64,000 bases of DNA. Source: Celeribacter indicus (lineage in GTDB: Bacteria > Pseudomonadota > Alphaproteobacteria > Rhodobacterales > Rhodobacteraceae). The position numbers were made by a program, and so were the translations under genes. Below are positions 1 to 8,568 of this stretch, piece by piece. Below the pieces are notes generated by a model. The model saw nothing but the letters and a program-made list of their open reading frames with translations. It was not told where the DNA came from and did not search any database. Numbering within the stretch: position 1 is the first letter of the stretch; each line of letters begins with the position of its first letter. Location: positions 1,116,001-1,180,000 of the forward strand of contig NZ_CP004393.1 in assembly GCF_000819565.1 (NCBI RefSeq), given 5' to 3'.

Positions 1-861
1 GGCGTCCGTCCCCAGAAGGGCGTTGTCGCGGATGACGAAGTCGAAGGTCATCACGAGATCGGTGTCCGCGCCTTCGGGCGCCGGCGTCAGCTCTGCGATC
101 AGCTCTTCCTTCACGGCAAAGACGCTGTCGTTGTCGAGATAGTCCGTCGTGCTGTCGTAGATCTGCGAGATCAGCGTCTTGTAACCGTCCTTCATCACCA
201 TGAAGTGGATATGGCCGGGCCGCATCGGGTGGTGGCCCATGTAGTTCAGCAGTTCCCCCGCCGCGCCGTCATAGGGGATCGGATAGGGAACCGGACGGAT
301 CGCGACCAGTTCGTATTCCCCCTTCTCGTCGGTCTCGAAGCGGCCGCGGAGGTTCATCTCCGGCTGGTCCGGGTCCTGCTGTTCGTAGAGCCCGTTCGGC
401 GCGTCTTCCCACACGTCGATGGTCACGCCCGGAAGCGGCGCGCCGTCGGTGTCGCGCACGGTGCCGGTGATCCGCACCGTCTCCTGCCCCTCGAAATCCT
501 TCTGGATGATCGAGGCGCCCTTCGGCAGGACCGGCGGGTTTTCGCGGTAGAACGGCCCGAGCACGGTGGAGATCGTCTCGTTATGCGTCGGCTTCTTGTC
601 GATCATGTCCGCCAGCACCTCGACCCCGAGGATGTCGGAGATCAGGATGAATTCGTTGCGGGACTCGTCGGAGATATCGCCCGCCCGCCGCAGCCATTCC
701 ATCGCCCCCAGCCATTCGTCATAGGTCAGGTCGACCTCCTTCATGAAGGCGTGGATATGCCGGATGGCGCTTTGCAGGATTTCGCGGTTGCGGGGCGGAA
801 TGTCGTCCGAGAGGGCGGAAATGACCGCCTCGGTGATGGTGTCCAGGGTAATGCTTCGCAT
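1..861 (-). CDS. Intradiol ring-cleavage dioxygenase (catechol/hydroxyquinol 1,2-dioxygenase type), cut by the window edge
   Basis: Opens catechol-type aromatic rings between the two hydroxyls using non-haem Fe(III). The 287 residues present start at the ATG at 861 and have no stop before the window edge. The N-terminal part (about residues 1-100) resembles the helical dimerisation domain of the family. The catalytic domain shows the expected 2-Tyr/2-His ligands: Tyr159 (in NGLYEQQDP), Tyr193 (in PVPYPIPYDG), His217 and His219 (in RPGHIHF). The spacing 193-217 equals that between Tyr200 and His224 in catechol 1,2-dioxygenase. The NGLYEQQDP context leans towards the hydroxyquinol/chlorocatechol branch, but the substrate cannot be fixed from sequence. 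An inverted repeat at 938-954 lies just upstream and resembles one before the neighbouring transporter gene. Confidence 0.9.
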   Translation of the reverse strand, partial: MRSITLDTITEAVISALSDDIPPRNREILQSAIRHIHAFMKEVDLTYDEWLGAMEWLRRAGDISDESRNEFILISDILGVEVLADMIDKKPTHNETISTVLGPFYRENPPVLPKGASIIQKDFEGQETVRITGTVRDTDGAPLPGVTIDVWEDAPNGLYEQQDPDQPEMNLRGRFETDEKGEYELVAIRPVPYPIPYDGAAGELLNYMGHHPMRPGHIHFMVMKDGYKTLISQIYDSTTDYLDNDSVFAVKEELIAELTPAPEGADTDLVMTFDFVIRDNALLGTDA

Positions 862-937
862 GAGTTCCTCCCTCGTGAATGCCAGGACAGGATGCGCCCT
901 CGGGTCATACCGATCAATGCCCGCCAAGGTCTGTTGT

Positions 938-954
938 GATACCTTTTCGGTATT
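938..954. promoter_or_regulatory. Inverted repeat GATACC-N5-GGTATT upstream of the dioxygenase
   Basis: The repeat lies 77 bases before the dioxygenase start in the 138-base gap after the DASS transporter gene. The same half-site, GGTATC, recurs as a perfect inverted repeat upstream of the transporter (2674-2691) and once more at 2728-2734. This suggests one regulator for both genes. No regulator gene for it is visible in the window. Confidence 0.45.
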
Positions 955-999
955 TCGTGCCCCTGCCGGTGTCGGGCGGGGACACGTCTGCCGGAGAGA

Positions 1000-2514
1000 T
1001 CAGCGGGTCAGGACCAGCGGGAACAGCGTCTCGATCATCAGGAAGATGACCACCATCGAGACGAGGTTCAGCCAGACCCCGGCGCGGACCATCTGCCGGA
1101 TCGACACCTCGCCGGAGCCGAAGGCCACGGCGTTGGAGGGCGTCGCGACCGGAAGCATGTAGGCCGAGCAGACGGCGAGGGTCATCACCGCCGTCATCAC
1201 CAGCGGGTCGATCCCGACGCCGATGGCCACGGAGCCCATGATCGGAAAGAAGGCGGCGGCCGTGGCGGTGTTGCTGGTCAGTTCGGTCAGGCCGAGGCCG
1301 ACGATCGCGGCGGTCATCAGCACCACCAGCGCGGGCATCTCGCCGAAGGCGGCGACCTGGTTGCCGATCCAGACCGACAGGCCGGTCGCGGTGAAGGCGG
1401 CCGAGAGGCTCAGCCCGCCGCCGAAGAGCAGGAGCAGGCCCCACGGGATCTCGCGCGAGGCGCTCCAGCTCAGCAGCGCCACGGGGCGGCCGCTGTCGTC
1501 CCTCTCGCCCGAGGAGACGAGGAAACAGGCCACGGCGGCGGTCATCGCCACCTGGTCGGAGGAGATCCCCGACAGGAAGGGCAGCGCCGCGTCCACCGCG
1601 GCGATCCGGGTCAGCAGGGGCACGGCCACCCAGAAGAAGATGGCGCCGAGAAAGATCAGCGCGACGCGGGATTCGGCCTTGGTCATCGGGCCGAGGGCGT
1701 CGATCTCACTGCGGATCAGCGCCGCGCCGCCGGGAAGCTCGCGCATTTCCGGGCGGAAGATGAGCTTGGTCAGGAGGAGCCAGCCGACGACCAGCATGAT
1801 CGCCGCGAAGGGCACGCCGATGGCCATCCACTGCGCAAAGCCCATGTCGTAGCCATGCTGTTCGAGCAGGTAGGCCTTCATCAGCGCGGTGGGCGGTTGT
1901 CCGATCAGCGTTGCGGCGGAGCCCATGGTGACGCCATAGGCGATCCCGAGCATGATGGAGGCGGAGAATTTCGCATCGCCGCCCTCGCGTCCCTGCTCGC
2001 GGGCGATGTCGCGGACGAGATGCAGGATCGACACGCCGATCGGCACCATGATCACCGCCGTCGCGGTGTTGGAGATCCAGGCCGAGATGAAGGCCGAGGC
2101 GATCATCAGTCCCAGCACGATCTGGTCCGGTCGCGTGCCGACGGCCCGGATCGTGCGCAGGGCGATGCGGCGGTGCAGGTTGCTTTGTTCCGTGGCGAGG
2201 CCGAGGATGACGCCGCCGAGCACGAGGAAGACGACCGGGCTCGCATAGGGCGCGGCCATCTGGCCGAAGCTGCCGACGCCGAGCAGCGGGAAAAGCACGA
2301 GCGGCAGCATCGAGGTCACCGGGATCGGCACCGCCTCGGTCATCCACCAGATCGCCATCCAGAGCGCTCCGCCCGCCGCCATGCGGCCGGGCAGCGCCAG
2401 GCTCTCCGGCAGGATCAGCCCGAGGATGAGGCCGGCGACCGGCCCCAGTGCCATGGTGGTGAAATTGATCGTTTCGCGAGCCCCGCCGCGCGAGGCGTTC
2501 TGCCTGTCTGCCAT
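1000..2514 (-). CDS. DASS/SLC13-family anion (dicarboxylate/sulfate) symporter
   Basis: A 504-residue inner-membrane carrier of the divalent anion:Na+ symporter family (CitT/SdcS type), expected to import C4-dicarboxylates, tricarboxylates or sulfate with sodium. Many hydrophobic segments run through the protein. The family hallmarks are visible: the early WMTEAVPIPVTSMLPLVLFP segment, the SNTATAVIMVPI segment in the first half and LTSNTATAAAFFPI in the second half; these SNT motifs bind Na+ and substrate. ATG 2514 was chosen because GGAGG lies about nine bases upstream and the residues encoded before it are arginine-rich and unlike the family. Its proximity to an aromatic ring-cleavage enzyme suggests an organic-acid substrate, but the sulfur genes next door leave sulfate possible. 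Confidence 0.88.
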   Translation of the reverse strand: MADRQNASRGGARETINFTTMALGPVAGLILGLILPESLALPGRMAAGGALWMAIWWMTEAVPIPVTSMLPLVLFPLLGVGSFGQMAAPYASPVVFLVLGGVILGLATEQSNLHRRIALRTIRAVGTRPDQIVLGLMIASAFISAWISNTATAVIMVPIGVSILHLVRDIAREQGREGGDAKFSASIMLGIAYGVTMGSAATLIGQPPTALMKAYLLEQHGYDMGFAQWMAIGVPFAAIMLVVGWLLLTKLIFRPEMRELPGGAALIRSEIDALGPMTKAESRVALIFLGAIFFWVAVPLLTRIAAVDAALPFLSGISSDQVAMTAAVACFLVSSGERDDSGRPVALLSWSASREIPWGLLLLFGGGLSLSAAFTATGLSVWIGNQVAAFGEMPALVVLMTAAIVGLGLTELTSNTATAAAFFPIMGSVAIGVGIDPLVMTAVMTLAVCSAYMLPVATPSNAVAFGSGEVSIRQMVRAGVWLNLVSMVVIFLMIETLFPLVLTR

Positions 2515-2856
2515 CCGATGTCCTCCATCCCTTCCTCGCGGCAGGCGCCGCGGCCGGTCGCACGGGGGCCCGAGGCGGGCGAAACGGTGCGGTCGGTGTC
2601 TTCGGGCCGGAGCGCCGGCCCTGCGTGATCCGCAAGACCTCCGGTGTCGGACTGCAAAACGCAATGCACCGCAGGGTATCCGTCGATACCCAACGCGGCA
2701 TGAGAGGCCAGATTGGAGGGGATTTGAGGGTATCGCGCGGCCGGGCGCACAACCTGTGCGGGAGGTGCCCCGTCCGCTCCCCGGCCAGAGGTTGGCTGGC
2801 CGGGGCAGGACCGCAACGCGAGAATGGTCGGCCTGGCCCTGCGCGGGCCGGTCCGT
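2515..2856. other. Intergenic region upstream of the DASS transporter
   Basis: These 342 bases contain no gene that I can support. They hold the transporter's ribosome-binding site (GGAGG near 2525) and the inverted repeats described at 2674-2691. The end of the ABC ATPase gene reading in the same direction lies beyond 2857. No convincing Rho-independent terminator for that operon was seen. Confidence 0.5.
2674..2691. promoter_or_regulatory. Perfect inverted repeat GGGTATC-N4-GATACCC upstream of the DASS transporter
   Basis: The arms are seven bases with a CGTC spacer. A third copy of GGGTATC lies at 2728-2734, about 37 bases further upstream. The site is 160 bases before the transporter start, in the only sizeable gap available for its promoter. 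The same half-site occurs upstream of the dioxygenase at 938-954. Confidence 0.5.
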
Positions 2857-3627
2857 TCAGTGCAGTCCGAATTCGGCCATGAGCTGCCGGCGGAAGCCGA
2901 CGAAGCGCGCTTCGCTTCGGTCGCGGGGCCGGGGCAGGTCGATGTCGATCAGGCGCGGATGGCCGCCCTTTTCCTTCGGCAGGACGAGCACGCGATCCGC
3001 AAGGAAGATCGCCTCCTCGAGGTCGTGCGTCACGAGAACCATCGTCACCTGCTGTTCCGCCCAGATCCGGGTGAGTTCCTCCTGCATCGTCAGCTTGGTC
3101 ATCGCATCCAGCGCGCCCAGCGGTTCGTCGAGGAGCAGGATCTCCGGCTGTACGGTCAGCGCACGGGCGATCCCCACGCGCTGGGCCATGCCGCCGGAGA
3201 GCTGGCGCGGCCAGGCCGTCTCGAATTCGGCGAGGCCGACGAGGCGGATGTAGCGCCGCGCGCGCTCTTCCGCCTCGCTCCGGGAAACGCCCTGGACCTC
3301 GAGCCCGAAAGCGACGTTGCCGAGCACCGTGAGCCAGGGCAGGAGGCGGGGCTCCTGGAAGATCACCGCCCGTTCATGTCCGAGGCCGTGAACGGGCTGG
3401 CCGTCGATCAGGACGGTTCCCGTGTCGGGTTGCTCGAGACCGGCGAGGATCCTGAGCAGGGTGGTCTTGCCGGAGCCGCTCGCCCCCACGACGGCAAGGC
3501 TTTCGCCGCCGCGGATGCGCAGGTCGAGGTTCTTCAGGACCGTCAGGGTTTCGCCTTCGAGCTGAAAGGATTTGGAGAGGTCGCGGATTTTTACCTCTCC
3601 CCTGGTCAGGGGCTGTGTATGAAGCAT
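2857..3627 (-). CDS. ABC transporter ATPase, nitrate/sulfonate/taurine type (SsuB/TauB-like)
   Basis: The 256-residue ATPase powers an importer for sulfonates or related organosulfur compounds. It has a Walker A motif GASGSGKTT at residues 48-56, a Q-loop in FQEPRLLPW, the signature LSGGM, Walker B ILLLDEP and the switch histidine in LVTHDLEEA. The RLLPW Q-loop context and the short length without a TOBE domain are typical of SsuB/TauB. It is the last gene of an operon containing a binding protein, a permease, a monooxygenase, a TauD dioxygenase and a flavin reductase, all consistent with sulfur scavenging. Confidence 0.9.
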   Translation of the reverse strand: MLHTQPLTRGEVKIRDLSKSFQLEGETLTVLKNLDLRIRGGESLAVVGASGSGKTTLLRILAGLEQPDTGTVLIDGQPVHGLGHERAVIFQEPRLLPWLTVLGNVAFGLEVQGVSRSEAEERARRYIRLVGLAEFETAWPRQLSGGMAQRVGIARALTVQPEILLLDEPLGALDAMTKLTMQEELTRIWAEQQVTMVLVTHDLEEAIFLADRVLVLPKEKGGHPRLIDIDLPRPRDRSEARFVGFRRQLMAEFGLH

Positions 3628-3638
3628 GGGCGTGCTCC

Positions 3639-4613
3639 TCAGTTCGTCACGTTCTGGTCGCCACTGACCAGAAGGATGTCGGATGCGGTGATCTGGCCCT
3701 CGGCGAGCGCGCCTTCGCGGACAAGCACGTCGATCCAGAACTGCACGTCGCGTTCCACCGGCAGACCGCCCTTGCGCGTGCCGTAGCCCTGGAAATACTG
3801 GGCGACCTCGGGGTTTTCGCCGCGCTCCTCGAGCAGGCGGGCGAAGATCTCGCGGGTTTCCTCGGGATGGTCCTGCGCATAGTCGAGGGCGCGGGCGGAT
3901 TGCTCGATGAAGGCGCGGGCCGCCTCCGGGTGCGCCTCCGCCCAGTCGCGCCGCAGCACGGTGAAGCCGCCGGCGATCTCGCCCAGCACATCGGTGTCGT
4001 CGAAGACCGCGCGCAACCCGCCGCGGCTGCGGGCCGCGCCTTCGAACGTGGTCTGCCAGTAGCCGAAGGCCGAAATATCGACCTGTCCCGACCGGAGGAC
4101 CTGCTCGAGTTGCGGCCCCGGCACGACGACGAGGTTGGCGGCGTCCTGCGGCAGGCCCACCGAATGCAGCGCCTCACGCACGGTATAGTCGAGGTGCGCG
4201 CCGAGCGTGTTCACGGCGATGGTCTTGCCCGCGATGTCCTCGATCGACCGGATCGGGCTGTCCTCGAGGACGTGAAAGATGGATTGCACCTTGTCGTTGA
4301 TGCCGTTGGAGGGGTAGGCGGCCACGAAATCGTTGCCGCCGGCGATGGAGTTGATCACCGCCGAGGTCGCGGCCGAGCCGATCTCGACGCTGCCGGAGGC
4401 CAGCGCGAAGAGCGACTCGGGGCCGCCGCCGCTATAGCCGACATTTTCGAAACGGACGCCGGTGCCTTCGAAATAGCCGAGCTCCTGGGCGAGTTCGTGA
4501 GCCGAGACGCCGCCGTGGCCGGCGAGAAAGCGCATCGTCACCTCTTCGGCATGGGCGGTTCCGGCGATGGCGATCGCCGCGGCGGAGAGAAGGGTTTTGA
4601 ATCTATGGGTCAT
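3639..4613 (-). CDS. Periplasmic substrate-binding protein of the SsuA/TauA (NitT/TauT) family
   Basis: A 324-residue protein with a clear signal peptide (basic MTHRFK, hydrophobic core, cleavage after AHA near residue 22). The mature part has the fold pattern of NMT1/SsuA-type proteins: a FLAGHGG opening segment, a GSVEIGSAATSAV segment and a GKTIAVNTLGAHLDYTVREAL segment. It should capture a sulfonate or similar anion in the periplasm and deliver it to the permease encoded next to it. The gap to the ATPase gene is 11 bases. The ligand cannot be named from sequence. Confidence 0.85.
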   Translation of the reverse strand: MTHRFKTLLSAAAIAIAGTAHAEEVTMRFLAGHGGVSAHELAQELGYFEGTGVRFENVGYSGGGPESLFALASGSVEIGSAATSAVINSIAGGNDFVAAYPSNGINDKVQSIFHVLEDSPIRSIEDIAGKTIAVNTLGAHLDYTVREALHSVGLPQDAANLVVVPGPQLEQVLRSGQVDISAFGYWQTTFEGAARSRGGLRAVFDDTDVLGEIAGGFTVLRRDWAEAHPEAARAFIEQSARALDYAQDHPEETREIFARLLEERGENPEVAQYFQGYGTRKGGLPVERDVQFWIDVLVREGALAEGQITASDILLVSGDQNVTN

Positions 4614-4641
4614 GGGTCTGTCCTGTCGTGAGGTGCGTGGG

Positions 4642-5478
4642 TCAGGAATTGAGGCTCCAGCGGCAGAGGCGCCGCTGAAGAAGGACCAGAACCTGGTTCG
4701 CGGCGAGGCCGAGGACGGCCAGAAGGAAGATCGCGGCGAACATCAGCGGGATCTGGAAATTGTATTGCGCATTCATCACCTGGAACCCGATGCCCTTGTT
4801 CGCGCCGATCATCTCGGCCGCGATCAGCAGCAGCAGCGCGGTGGTGGCCGACAGGCGCAGCCCGACGAAGATCGACGGCACGGAGGCCGGCAGGACCACG
4901 CGGCGGAAGATCGTCGCGCGCGAGGCGCCGAAGCTGTGCGCCATCTCGATCAGCTTGCCGTCCACCTCCTTCACGCCGCCGATGGTGGCGAGCAGGATCG
5001 GAAACAGCGTCGCCCAGAAGATGACGAAGACCTTGGACGCCTCGCCCAGCCCCAGAAGCAGGATGAAGACGGGATAGAGCGCCAGCGCCGAAGTCTGCCG
5101 GAAGAGTTGCAGGATCGGGTCGAGCGCCCGCTCGACCGCCCGGATCTGCCCCATGAAGAGGCCGAGCGGGATGCCGAGCGCCACCGCGCCCAGAAAGGCG
5201 ATGCCGGCGCGTTGCAGGGAGATCGCGATATCGTCGACGAGCGCGCCGGAGGCGATCCCCTTCCACAGTGCCGATGCCACCCGGTCGAGCGGCGGGAAGA
5301 CCGCCGGATTGAGCCAGCCCGCGCTGCTGGCGATCTGCCATCCGGCGAAGAAGGCGACGAGCAGCCCGTAATCGGCCACCCCCCGCGAGAGCACGCGCCG
5401 CAGGGCGGGGGCGGCCGTGGCGCGGGCGGATCGTTTCGGGCGCGCGCGCCGCAGGGTGTCGGTCAGTTCATAGGTCAT
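4642..5478 (-). CDS. ABC transporter permease, SsuC/TauC type
   Basis: The inner-membrane channel subunit has 278 residues and about six hydrophobic segments. The permease coupling motif near residue 190 (EMAHSFGASRATIFRRVVLPAS) is the conserved EAA loop that contacts the ATPase. ATG 5478 was chosen because a GAGGAC ribosome-binding site precedes it and the protein then starts MTYELTD; a longer open frame upstream overlaps the monooxygenase gene. It lies between the binding-protein gene and the monooxygenase gene in one operon. Confidence 0.88.
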   Translation of the reverse strand: MTYELTDTLRRARPKRSARATAAPALRRVLSRGVADYGLLVAFFAGWQIASSAGWLNPAVFPPLDRVASALWKGIASGALVDDIAISLQRAGIAFLGAVALGIPLGLFMGQIRAVERALDPILQLFRQTSALALYPVFILLLGLGEASKVFVIFWATLFPILLATIGGVKEVDGKLIEMAHSFGASRATIFRRVVLPASVPSIFVGLRLSATTALLLLIAAEMIGANKGIGFQVMNAQYNFQIPLMFAAIFLLAVLGLAANQVLVLLQRRLCRWSLNS

Positions 5479-5494
5479 GTCATGTCCTCCTCGA

Positions 5495-6847
5495 TCACTC
5501 GGCGGCCTCGACGACGCGATGGCGCGCCGCATGGCGATTGGCGGGGAAGGGCAGGCCGAGATTCTCGCGCAGGGTCCGGCCCTCGTAGGCGGTGCGGAAC
5601 AGGCCGCGGCGCTGAAGTTCGGGGATCACCAGGTCGACGAAATCGTCGAGCGCGGTCGGCAGCCAGGGCGGCAGGATGTTGAAGCCGTCTGCCCCCTCGT
5701 TCTCGAACCACTCCTGCAACATGTCGGCGACCTGCCCGGCCGTGCCGACGATCGTGAAATGACCGCGGGCCGAGGCGATCCACTGATAGAGCTGGCGGAT
5801 GGTGAAGCCGTTCTCGTCCGCGATCTGCCGGATCAGCGCCTGGCGCGACTTGTTGCCCTCCGTCGGCGGTGCGGGCGGCAGGGGACCGTCGAGGTCGTGG
5901 CCGGTCAGGTCGAGCGTGCCGCCGGTCAGCCCGTTCAGCAGCGCGATGCCGTCCTCCTCGAGGATATAGGAGGTGAGGCGGTCGTATTTCTCCCGCGCTT
6001 CCTCCTCGGTCCGTCCGACGAAGGGCGAGACGCCCGGCATGATCAGCACATGGTCCGGGTTGCGCCCGTTGGCCGCGGCGCGGGCCTTGATGTCGCGATA
6101 GAATTCCTGGGCCGTGTCGAGATGCTGATGCGCGGTAAAGATGACCTCTGCCGTCGCGGCGGCGAGCCCGCGCCCGTCCTCGGACTGTCCCGCCTGCACG
6201 ATGACCGGATGCCCCTGCGGCGAGCGCGACACGTTGAGCGGTCCCGCCACCTTGAAATGCTCTCCGGCATGATCCGCGCCATGCACCTTGGCCGTGTCGA
6301 AGAACACGCCGCTGTCCTTGTCGCGGAGGAAGGCATCGTCCTCGAAACTGTCCCAGAGCTTCTTCACCACCTCGACATGCTCCTGCGCGCGCCTGTAACG
6401 GGCGGCATGGGGCAACTGCTGGTCGAGGTTGAAGTTGCGCGCGGCCGCCTCCGTCGCCGTGGTCACGACGTTCCAGCCAGCCCGGCCGTCGGAAATCAGG
6501 TCGAGCGAAGCGAATTTGCGCGCTGTGTTATAGGGCTCCTCATAGGTCGTGGAGGCGGTGGCGATGAAACCGAGATGGGTGGTGAGGGGGGTAAGCGCGG
6601 AAAACAGCGTCACCGGCTCAAAGCCCGCGACCTTCGCGTTGCCGCCTTCCACGCCGCCGCTGAAGGCCGCGGCAAGCCCGTCGGCGAGGAAATAGGCGTC
6701 GAACAGCCCGCGTTCCGCCGTAAGGGCGAGTTGCTTGTGAAATTCGAAATTCGTGGCGCCGTCGGCCGGCTGGTCCGGGTGTCGCCAGGCGGCGATATGC
6801 TGGCCGCCGCCGGGAAGAAAGGCGCCGAGTTTGATCTGTCTGGTCAT
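5495..6847 (-). CDS. FMN-dependent monooxygenase of the NtaA/SnaA/DszA (luciferase-like) family
   Basis: A 450-residue flavin-dependent monooxygenase that uses FMNH2 supplied by a separate reductase to oxidise organosulfur or amine compounds (DszA, SfnG-like, NtaA and SnaA are family members). Visible family segments are the start KLGAFLPGGGQHIAAWRHP, ERGLFDAYFLADG, NARKFASLDLISDGRAGWNVVT-like sequence near residue 120 and the substrate-region HPVIVQAGQSEDG. The operon supplies both the partner reductase (7874-8443) and an SsuABC-type importer, so a sulfonate or sulfone substrate is likely. This family is distinct from SsuD, so it is not simply alkanesulfonate monooxygenase. Confidence 0.85.
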   Translation of the reverse strand: MTRQIKLGAFLPGGGQHIAAWRHPDQPADGATNFEFHKQLALTAERGLFDAYFLADGLAAAFSGGVEGGNAKVAGFEPVTLFSALTPLTTHLGFIATASTTYEEPYNTARKFASLDLISDGRAGWNVVTTATEAAARNFNLDQQLPHAARYRRAQEHVEVVKKLWDSFEDDAFLRDKDSGVFFDTAKVHGADHAGEHFKVAGPLNVSRSPQGHPVIVQAGQSEDGRGLAAATAEVIFTAHQHLDTAQEFYRDIKARAAANGRNPDHVLIMPGVSPFVGRTEEEAREKYDRLTSYILEEDGIALLNGLTGGTLDLTGHDLDGPLPPAPPTEGNKSRQALIRQIADENGFTIRQLYQWIASARGHFTIVGTAGQVADMLQEWFENEGADGFNILPPWLPTALDDFVDLVIPELQRRGLFRTAYEGRTLRENLGLPFPANRHAARHRVVEAAE

Positions 6848-6883
6848 GAGTCAATTCCTGTCTTGCTGAAAAAAATTCGGGGG

Positions 6884-7780
6884 TCAGGCGAGCGCCGCGC
6901 TTTCGCGTCCGTCGACGCCGACGGGAATGTCGCCGTCGATCGTGACGCGCCGCACGACGCGATGCGCATCGCCGTAATCGTTGACGGCGACATGCTGGGT
7001 CGCGCGGTTGTCCCAGATCGCGACGTCGTTGGGCTGCCACTGCCAGCGCACGGTGTGCTCGGGCGCGGTGATATGCTCCTGGAAGATTTCGTAGATCTTC
7101 TGGCCATCCGCACGCGACAGGCCGGAAATCCGCTGCACGAAACTGCCGAGGAGCAGGGTCCGCTCCCCCGTCTCGGGATGCACGCGCACCACCGGGTGTT
7201 CGGTCTGGAAGGCCGTCGAGGAGAAGACCTCTTTGTAATGCTTCGTCTCGGTCTCCGTCGCCTTCGGCCGCAGCGCGGCATAGTCGTAGGCATTGCTGTG
7301 CACCGCGCGCAGCCCGTCGGCGAGCTGTTTCAGCGCCGCGGGCAGGGCGTCATAGGCCGTCGCCGTATTCGCCCAGATCGTGTCGCCGCCCGTCTCCGGG
7401 ATGACGACGCCGCGCAGCACCGAATATTTCGGATAGGCGGGAACGAAGGTCACGTCCGTATGCCAGTTGTCGGCCCGGCCGCCGTGGTCGGAATCGAGTT
7501 CGAGGAGGCTCGAGGTCCCTTCGCGGATATGCTGGGTCGGATGCGGGACCAGATCGCCGAGCCGCTTGGCAAAGGCTTCCTGTCCGGCATCGTCGAGGTG
7601 GTCCTGGTCGCGGAAGAACAGGACCTTGTGGCGGGCGACGAGCGCCTTCAGCGCGCTGACGACCGGCTCGGGCAGGTCGCCCGAAAGGCGGATGCCGCGG
7701 ATCTCGGCGCCGATGACGGGCGTGATCGGACGGGCGTCGAGTACGGGTGTGTCCGGGGTGAGGGTTTCGTGCTGGGTCAT
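6884..7780 (-). CDS. TauD/TfdA-family alpha-ketoglutarate-dependent dioxygenase
   Basis: A 298-residue Fe(II)/2-oxoglutarate enzyme that typically hydroxylates a sulfonate or sulfate ester so that sulfite or sulfate is released. The facial triad is complete: His107 and Asp109 (NWHTDVTF) and His263 (WDNRATQH); Arg274 (AHRVVRR) fits the 2-oxoglutarate salt bridge. ATG 7780 follows AAAGGAA at good spacing. It lies between the reductase and the monooxygenase genes; having two unrelated desulfurising oxygenases in one operon suggests a broad substrate range or two consecutive steps. Confidence 0.9.
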   Translation of the reverse strand: MTQHETLTPDTPVLDARPITPVIGAEIRGIRLSGDLPEPVVSALKALVARHKVLFFRDQDHLDDAGQEAFAKRLGDLVPHPTQHIREGTSSLLELDSDHGGRADNWHTDVTFVPAYPKYSVLRGVVIPETGGDTIWANTATAYDALPAALKQLADGLRAVHSNAYDYAALRPKATETETKHYKEVFSSTAFQTEHPVVRVHPETGERTLLLGSFVQRISGLSRADGQKIYEIFQEHITAPEHTVRWQWQPNDVAIWDNRATQHVAVNDYGDAHRVVRRVTIDGDIPVGVDGRESAALA

Positions 7781-7873
7781 GGATATGGTTCCTTTCGATG
7801 GACAAGGCTCCGCCGGTGCCGGTCCGTCGCGGGACCGGTTCAGCGACATGGCGGATCGGGGCAAGGGGGGAGG

Positions 7874-8443
7874 TCAGGCCAGGCTGTAGGCGAGGTCACG
7901 CGACCGTGCGGGTCCGCGCGTGCCTATGGCGAGGGCAAGCTGGCTCGCTGCATCCTGCAACCGGGCCAAAAGCGCCGGCGATGTCGGCTGCCCCTCGTCG
8001 AAATCCTCCGACGCGGCATAGACCCCGGTGGCGAGTGTCGCGGCCTCGAAGAAACCGAAGAGCGGGCGAAGCTGGTGCTCGATGACCAGCGCATGGCGGT
8101 GGCCGCCGCCGGTTGCGGTGAGCAGGACGGGCTTGCCCTTCAGCGCGTCGGGATCGAGCAGGTCGAAGAGATGCTTGAAGAGGCCGGAGTAGCTTCCCTT
8201 GTAGACCGGGCTGCCGACCACGAGCGCGTCTGCGGCAATGAGACGGTCCACCGCGTCACGGGCTTTCGGGCCGAGATCGGCATATCTTTGCGCGGTTCCG
8301 AAGGAGGCGTCCAGATCCCCGAGGTCGAAGACATGGCTAGTGCGTCCCGACAGGGCCGCGCTTTGCCGCACGGCCCTGTCGACCAGCGCTCTCGTGCGGG
8401 ACGGGGCGCTCAGACTGCCCGCGAATCCGATGATGTCCGTCAT
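7874..8443 (-). CDS. NADPH-dependent FMN reductase (SsuE/MsuE-like)
   Basis: A 189-residue flavodoxin-fold reductase that supplies reduced FMN to the two-component monooxygenase downstream. The start IIGFAGSLSAPSRTRALVD is the phosphate-binding loop of the family, and the ADALVVGSPVYKGSYSGLFKHLFDLL segment contacts FMN and the subunit interface. ATG 8443 follows AGGAG. It is the first gene of the organosulfur operon. A 5-7-5 inverted repeat (8457-8473) lies only 14 bases before the start codon, which would suit repression. Confidence 0.88.
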   Translation of the reverse strand: MTDIIGFAGSLSAPSRTRALVDRAVRQSAALSGRTSHVFDLGDLDASFGTAQRYADLGPKARDAVDRLIAADALVVGSPVYKGSYSGLFKHLFDLLDPDALKGKPVLLTATGGGHRHALVIEHQLRPLFGFFEAATLATGVYAASEDFDEGQPTSPALLARLQDAASQLALAIGTRGPARSRDLAYSLA

Positions 8444-8456
8444 GTCGTCTCCTATC

Positions 8457-8473
8457 ACGATTAAATCTATCGT
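8457..8473. promoter_or_regulatory. Inverted repeat ACGAT-N7-ATCGT before the organosulfur operon (candidate sulfur-regulon operator)
   Basis: The arms are perfect and the spacing (5-7-5) is the same as in repeats at 10838-10854, 22368-22384 and 22924-22940. On the right arm the following bases are A/T-rich (ATTTAAC). It sits next to the ribosome-binding site of the first gene. Confidence 0.55.
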
Positions 8474-8568
8474 ATTTAACGTGTAATGGATCGACGGGCT
8501 TCACTCCATTCCAAAGATCGGCGGGGAGAGAGGTGAAATCGCGTGTCGGCGGCGCGCTTCGGAGAACC

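Noticed and set aside
5477..8464. Open frame of 995 codons on the plus strand opposite the organosulfur operon
   Set aside because: It is antisense to genes with complete catalytic motifs, and its product is arginine/glycine-rich with no recognisable domain. GC-rich third positions make such shadows common.
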